Below, piece by piece: positions 62,772-64,000 of a stretch of 64,000 nt of DNA (position 1 is the stretch's first letter; each line of letters starts with the position of its first letter). The notes under the pieces are model-generated. The model saw only the letters and a list, made by a program, of their open reading frames with translations, had not been told where the DNA came from and did no database searches. A program made the translations under genes and the position numbers. Origin of the DNA: Pseudomonadaceae bacterium (lineage in GTDB: Bacteria; Pseudomonadota; Gammaproteobacteria; Pseudomonadales; Azotimanducaceae); contig JANSWO010000009.1 in the NCBI GenBank assembly GCA_024743435.1, positions 62,001 through 126,000 on the forward strand, read 5' to 3'.

Positions 62772-62864
62772 GGAAGCGTATCGTCTCCGGTGGGGCGCGC
62801 GGCCTTCAAAGCCGTTGGAGCGTGTTTAAGCGCTCGGTGGGTTCGACTCCTACCGCTTCCGCCA
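62772..62864 (+). tRNA. selC: tRNA-Sec (TCA anticodon)
   Basis: 93 bases including encoded GCCA. The anticodon loop CTTCAAA gives TCA, reading UGA. The D stem GTCTC/GGGGC, the anticodon stem GCGGC/GCCGT and a long variable arm (GAGCG/CGCTC) follow E. coli selC closely, as do TCTCCGG and GGTTCGACTCC. The acceptor arms GGAAGCG/CGCTTCC plus T stem GTGGG/CCTAC sum to 12 bp, one fewer than the usual 13; the eighth acceptor position would be U opposite C. Confidence 0.93.
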
Positions 62865-62872
62865 GAATCATC

Positions 62873-62964
62873 GGGGACAGGACCAAGTGCCAGGTCCAAT
62901 TGAACCGAACACTACTTCCAGCTCCCTATTATTCCAGTTGGACCTGGCACTTGGTCCTGTCCCC
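62873..62964. repeat. 27-bp perfect inverted repeat just beyond selC
   Basis: Arms at 62873-62899 and 62938-62964 are perfectly complementary, beginning GGGGACAGGACCAAGTGCC, with a 38-base loop. The GGGGACAG/CTGTCCCC ends recall the palindromic tips of REP-like mobile elements linked to Y1-type transposases, but no transposase is present. It may also terminate or stabilise transcripts from both sides. Confidence 0.85.
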
Positions 62965-62984
62965 TACCCTGTCCCAACCCTACC

Positions 62985-64000
62985 CTAGCGTTCCCCAACC
63001 TGAACCTGTGGCTCATAACCTTCCCACCGCCAAGGCAGTCCGGTCTCGCCAAATAGCGTATCGACAACTTCTTTGAATATTCCTTCCGCGCGGACGCTGT
63101 TGGACATTAGCAAGATGCAGCTCGCCTCTTGTTCGATGCAGAGAGCGTAGTTTGCCGTTCCGTCATCGTGCCCTTCCTTGAAGAAAGCGCGCCCTCGAAC
63201 GGATTCGAATACGCCCCAACCCAGGCCATAGCTGAGTTGAATGCCATCGTATTCGTCTGTGGTTTGCGTACTGAGGGTCGGGAACTGGGTTTCCGAGTGA
63301 ATCCGAATCTGAGCACTGGTCATCTCCTGTTTCGCCTGTGCGCTAAGACCATCGCCCCGGACGACGGCTGCGAGGAACTTTCCCCAGTCAGCGGGCGTTG
63401 TGTCCATGGAGCCGGCGGCACCCACCGTTTCCCGAATAGTGTGGCGGATATTCTCTCCAGTCATCGTGTAGTTGTGCGAGTAGTTCTCGAGAAAGTCCTC
63501 CCGCCACGTCATAGACGTCTTGGTCATTCCAAACCGATCAAATATTCGAGCCTGCATCTCTTCGCCAACATCCAAGCCGAGTCCCTCTTCGAGCACGAAT
63601 TGGGCGAGGCGAAAACCTTCGCCCGAATACGCGTAACGCGTGCCGGGATCGAAGTGAAAACGCAGTTTGTCGTCACCGGCGGGGTCGAACCAGCGGAAAT
63701 TCGCAAAGCCCGGCGTGTGACTAAGCAGCATGCGCAGGGTCAGGTCCCGCCATCGCGCATCACCAACAAGATCTCGGTAGTTCTCATAGTCTGGCAACGG
63801 CCTGGGCAGATAGTCGGCGATCGATTTGTCCAGCTCGACCACACCTTCATCCACAAGCTGCATAACAAGATAAGCGAAAGTGGCTTTGGTCAATGATGCG
63901 CCATAGATGATGGTATCTGGTTCGAGCGGCAGGTCCTTTTCAACCATTCTATGACCATAGCCTTTCGCAAAAGTCACACCGCCCGCTTCAATAAGTACAA
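62985..64000 (-). CDS. serine hydrolase, beta-lactamase class C / PBP4-like (N-terminus outside window)
   Basis: About 338 residues are visible, open at the right edge (...VLIEAGGVTFAKGYGHR). The SxxK motif is SLTK in YGASLTKATFAY, the tyrosine motif is YSGEG in place of the common YSN, and the third motif is EGHDDG. The family includes esterases, D-aminopeptidases and class C lactamases; the real substrate cannot be told. A signal peptide, if any, lies outside. It ends 21 bases from the inverted repeat. Confidence 0.85.
   Translation of the reverse strand, partial: VLIEAGGVTFAKGYGHRMVEKDLPLEPDTIIYGASLTKATFAYLVMQLVDEGVVELDKSIADYLPRPLPDYENYRDLVGDARWRDLTLRMLLSHTPGFANFRWFDPAGDDKLRFHFDPGTRYAYSGEGFRLAQFVLEEGLGLDVGEEMQARIFDRFGMTKTSMTWREDFLENYSHNYTMTGENIRHTIRETVGAAGSMDTTPADWGKFLAAVVRGDGLSAQAKQEMTSAQIRIHSETQFPTLSTQTTDEYDGIQLSYGLGWGVFESVRGRAFFKEGHDDGTANYALCIEQEASCILLMSNSVRAEGIFKEVVDTLFGETGLPWRWEGYEPQVQVGER

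Noticed and set aside
62865-64000. Genomic island at selC
   Set aside because: selC is a known island site in enterobacteria, but no integrase, direct att repeat or foreign gene block is visible up to the window edge.

Overview
The window reads as a chromosomal segment of a free-living gammaproteobacterium of moderately high GC content. The evidence is an RpoS-type sigma factor, FimV next to TruA, the orders tig-clpP-clpX-lon, leuC-leuD-leuB-asd-fimV-truA-trpF and purF-cvpA-dedD-folC, and gltA divergent from sdhCDAB-sucAB-lpd-sucCD. These orders resemble Pseudomonas and related lineages, but the genus cannot be fixed by reading alone. Most genes lie on the minus strand and are housekeeping genes.

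Layout. 1-6.5 kb: proteostasis block (lon, clpX, clpP, tig) preceded by a Pro-Arg-His tRNA cluster with a strong promoter. 6.6-9.5 kb: folD and lpxH on the plus strand, then miaE and a DUF1289 gene. 9.5-13.6 kb: moxR-DUF58-transglutaminase (tgpA) cassette. 13.5-21.7 kb: purF, cvpA, a SPOR protein, folC, trpA, trpB, trpF, truA (accD, usual before folC, is absent). 21.7-30.4 kb: fimV, asd, leuB, leuD, leuC and a divergent LysR regulator. 30.4-36.6 kb: aroC, prmB, a DUF4892 protein, gpsA and htpG. 36.8-39.2 kb: a small SDR/VOC module with a divergent TetR regulator, then a membrane PH-domain protein. 39.2-40.1 kb: a repeat-rich gene-free stretch. 40.1-53.2 kb: nearly the full lower TCA cycle (sucD, sucC, lpd, sucB, sucA, sdhB, sdhA, sdhD, sdhC) and divergent gltA. 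53.2-53.8 kb: a second gene-free stretch packed with hairpins. 53.8-56.9 kb: rpoS, an HTH-receiver protein and a sphingosine-1-phosphate-lyase-like PLP enzyme. 57.0-62.9 kb: the selenocysteine machinery selA, selB and selC (tRNA-Sec), with two lipoprotein genes and a PhyH-type dioxygenase gene between selB and selC. 63-64 kb: a truncated serine hydrolase gene.

How the parts work together. Lon, ClpXP, trigger factor and HtpG form the protein quality-control set, and clpP and htpG each have a sequence resembling a heat-shock (sigma-32) promoter. The leu, trp, asd and aroC genes make branched-chain, aromatic and aspartate-family amino acids. The sdh-suc operon and gltA supply the oxidative TCA cycle. 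SelA, SelB and tRNA-Sec show that the organism decodes some UGA codons as selenocysteine, although no selenoprotein gene was recognised here.

Most unusual points: two intergenic arrays of short hairpins, several sharing a TCC-type loop, with conserved linkers; a tRNA-Sec whose acceptor plus T stems seem to total 12 rather than 13 bp, with a promoter ending 7 bases from its 5' end and a 27-bp perfect inverted repeat 9 bases beyond its 3' end; an HTH-receiver gene just upstream of rpoS; an overlapping pair of unrecognised AT-richer lipoprotein genes behind selB. I found no CRISPR array, prophage, integrase, transposase or defence system. None of these amounts to a demonstrated new multi-gene system.
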